Below are positions 63,178 through 64,000 of a stretch of DNA of 64,000 bases, in pieces. Below the pieces are notes generated by a model, which was not told the origin of the DNA, did no database searches, and worked only from the letters and a program-made list of their open reading frames with translations. Source of the stretch: Aquabacterium sp. (lineage in GTDB: Bacteria > Pseudomonadota > Gammaproteobacteria > Burkholderiales > Burkholderiaceae_C); the NCBI RefSeq assembly GCF_030652515.1, contig NZ_JAUSAR010000196.1, positions 62,001 through 126,000 of the forward strand, given 5' to 3'. Numbering within the stretch: position 1 is the stretch's first letter; each line of letters begins with the position of its first letter. Both the position numbers and the translations under genes were made by a program.

Positions 63178-64000
63178 AATGGGCGAACACGGTACGCCAC
63201 GCACTTTTCCGCTGCTGAGGCACGCCTCGCTGGAGGCGGTGTTCGCCTACCGGCAAAGCCGGGTGCTCACCGTCCGTGACTTCCTGCGGGACGTGGCGCG
63301 CGTGGCCGCGAGCCTGCCGGAGTGTTCGCATGTCTTGAACGCCTGTACCGACCGCTACCACTTCGCAGTGGGCCTGGCTGCGGCCATTTTGCGGCGCCAG
63401 GTCAGCTTGCTGCCCCCCTCGCACAACCCCGAGATGGTGCGCCAGATGCGCGAGATCCATCCGCAGGTCTATTGCCTGAGCGAGGAGCCGCCGGTGGCCG
63501 TGGATTTACCGCTGTGCATGTTCCCTTTGCCGGCGGATGAGGCCTCTTCGCCGTCCGAACTGTTGGCGATCCCTGCCATCGAGGCATCCCAGGCCATTGC
63601 CTGCGTGTTCACGTCTGGTTCCACCGGGCGTCCCACCGAGCACGTCAAGCACTGGGGTGCTTTGGTCTGCAATGTGCAGGCCGAAGCCCGGCGCCTGGGC
63701 GTGTCTGAAGACTCTCGCCATTGCCTGGTCGGCACCGTGCCGCCGCAGCACATGTACGGTCTGGAGTCGACGGTGCTGGTGGCTTGGCAGAGCGGTGCTG
63801 CGATGGTCGCCGAGCGGCCTTTTTACCCGGCTGACATCTCGGCCACGCTGTCGGCCTTGCCGTCGCCCAAGGTGCTGGTCACCACGCCTTTCCATTTGCG
63901 CACCTGGCTGGCCGAATCCGCTGAGGTGCCGCCAGTGGAGCTGATTGTTTCTGCGACCGCGCCCCTGTCCACCCAGTTGGCCCAACAGGCGGAAGCGCGC
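63164..64000 (+). CDS. AMP-dependent acyl-CoA/ACP ligase (3' part beyond window)
   Basis: Reads open from ATG 63164 to the window end, 279 codons. MNPAEMGEHGTPRTFPLLRH opens the protein. The AMP-binding P-loop motif is CVFTSGSTGRPTEHVKHWGA (about residues 150-170) in place of the usual SGTTGxPK: the Lys is displaced (TEHVKHW), a variant typical of ligases in aryl polyene and xanthomonadin loci. VPPQHMYGLESTVLVAWQSG and LIVSATAPLSTQLAQQAE are also family features. It would activate a carboxylic starter acid (for example 4-hydroxybenzoate) for loading on the ACP; substrate is inferred. Overlaps the membrane protein gene by 14 nt. Confidence 0.82.
   Translation, partial: MNPAEMGEHGTPRTFPLLRHASLEAVFAYRQSRVLTVRDFLRDVARVAASLPECSHVLNACTDRYHFAVGLAAAILRRQVSLLPPSHNPEMVRQMREIHPQVYCLSEEPPVAVDLPLCMFPLPADEASSPSELLAIPAIEASQAIACVFTSGSTGRPTEHVKHWGALVCNVQAEARRLGVSEDSRHCLVGTVPPQHMYGLESTVLVAWQSGAAMVAERPFYPADISATLSALPSPKVLVTTPFHLRTWLAESAEVPPVELIVSATAPLSTQLAQQAEAR

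Overview
The window is about 64 kb of high-GC DNA (roughly 63-65% by eye) with dense gene packing, ATGA stop/start overlaps and NNC/NNG codon preference. Gene content points to a motile, type IV-piliated betaproteobacterium of the order Burkholderiales (Comamonadaceae or the Leptothrix/Rubrivivax/Ideonella group). The clues are Burkholderiales-type porins, pilMNOPQ-aroK, the lptM-lysA / cyaY-mrcA arrangement, ribF-ileS-lspA, and a PEP-CTERM protein. The order assignment is an inference from gene families, not from an rRNA. Most of the window is ordinary chromosomal core. The accessory interest lies in nitrogen scavenging, chemosensing, two rearrangement junctions and the start of a polyketide-like cluster at the right edge.

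Layout. 1-4.3 kb (minus): a Glu/Asp ABC importer operon (gltI ... gltJ, gltK cut by the window edge) with a secreted type II asparaginase and a porin inserted between the binding protein and the permeases; a sigma-54-like promoter lies upstream. 4.5-9.8 kb: rsuA-like pseudouridine synthase, ribF, ileS, lspA. 9.9-14.1 kb: RND efflux adaptor and pump. 14.3-16.8 kb: DUF4394 PEP-CTERM protein, EamA-type transporter, rhomboid protease. 16.9-23.4 kb: a probable uracil catabolism unit (URC1-type GTP cyclohydrolase II homologue, DUF1688/URC4, uracil phosphoribosyltransferase) with a very good sigma-54-like promoter, then a chemoreceptor with a FliA-like promoter, then a cytosine deaminase whose ribosome binding site is buried in a terminator hairpin.

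23.4-33.7 kb: tRNA-Leu(CAA), cysM, tusA-like, ruvB, two porins, a mntA-hepT module whose hepT 3' end runs into a ribbon-helix-helix antitoxin remnant, lysA, lptM, cyaY, mrcA. 34-39.6 kb: pilMNOPQ and aroK (aroB does not follow). 39.6-48.1 kb: galU, valS, a universal stress protein, a yqjD/yqjE/yqjK-type cluster, a truncated M48-protease-like gene, a UvrD-family helicase. 48.1-50 kb: a soluble REC-histidine kinase and NarL-type regulator pair. 50-55.9 kb: chemotaxis operon (short CheZ-like protein, cheY, cheA, cheW, secreted Cache-domain protein, chemoreceptor) behind a FliA-like promoter and without cheR/cheB/cheD in the window. 56-62 kb: small Sel1-like protein, HIT protein, a very large FAD/iron-sulfur oxidoreductase, a glycerophosphodiester phosphodiesterase. 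62.1-64 kb: acyl carrier protein, COG4648-type membrane protein and an acyl-CoA/ACP ligase cut by the edge, the start of what looks like an aryl-polyene-type cluster.

Taken together, two operons look designed to win nitrogen: asparagine is hydrolysed in the periplasm and the aspartate imported, and cytosine/uracil is degraded. Both carry TGGCACG-type -24 elements, which suggests RpoN (nitrogen-limitation) control. The chemoreceptor lying between uracil and cytosine genes may couple pyrimidine sensing to motility. All functional assignments rest on reading the sequence; no database search was run.
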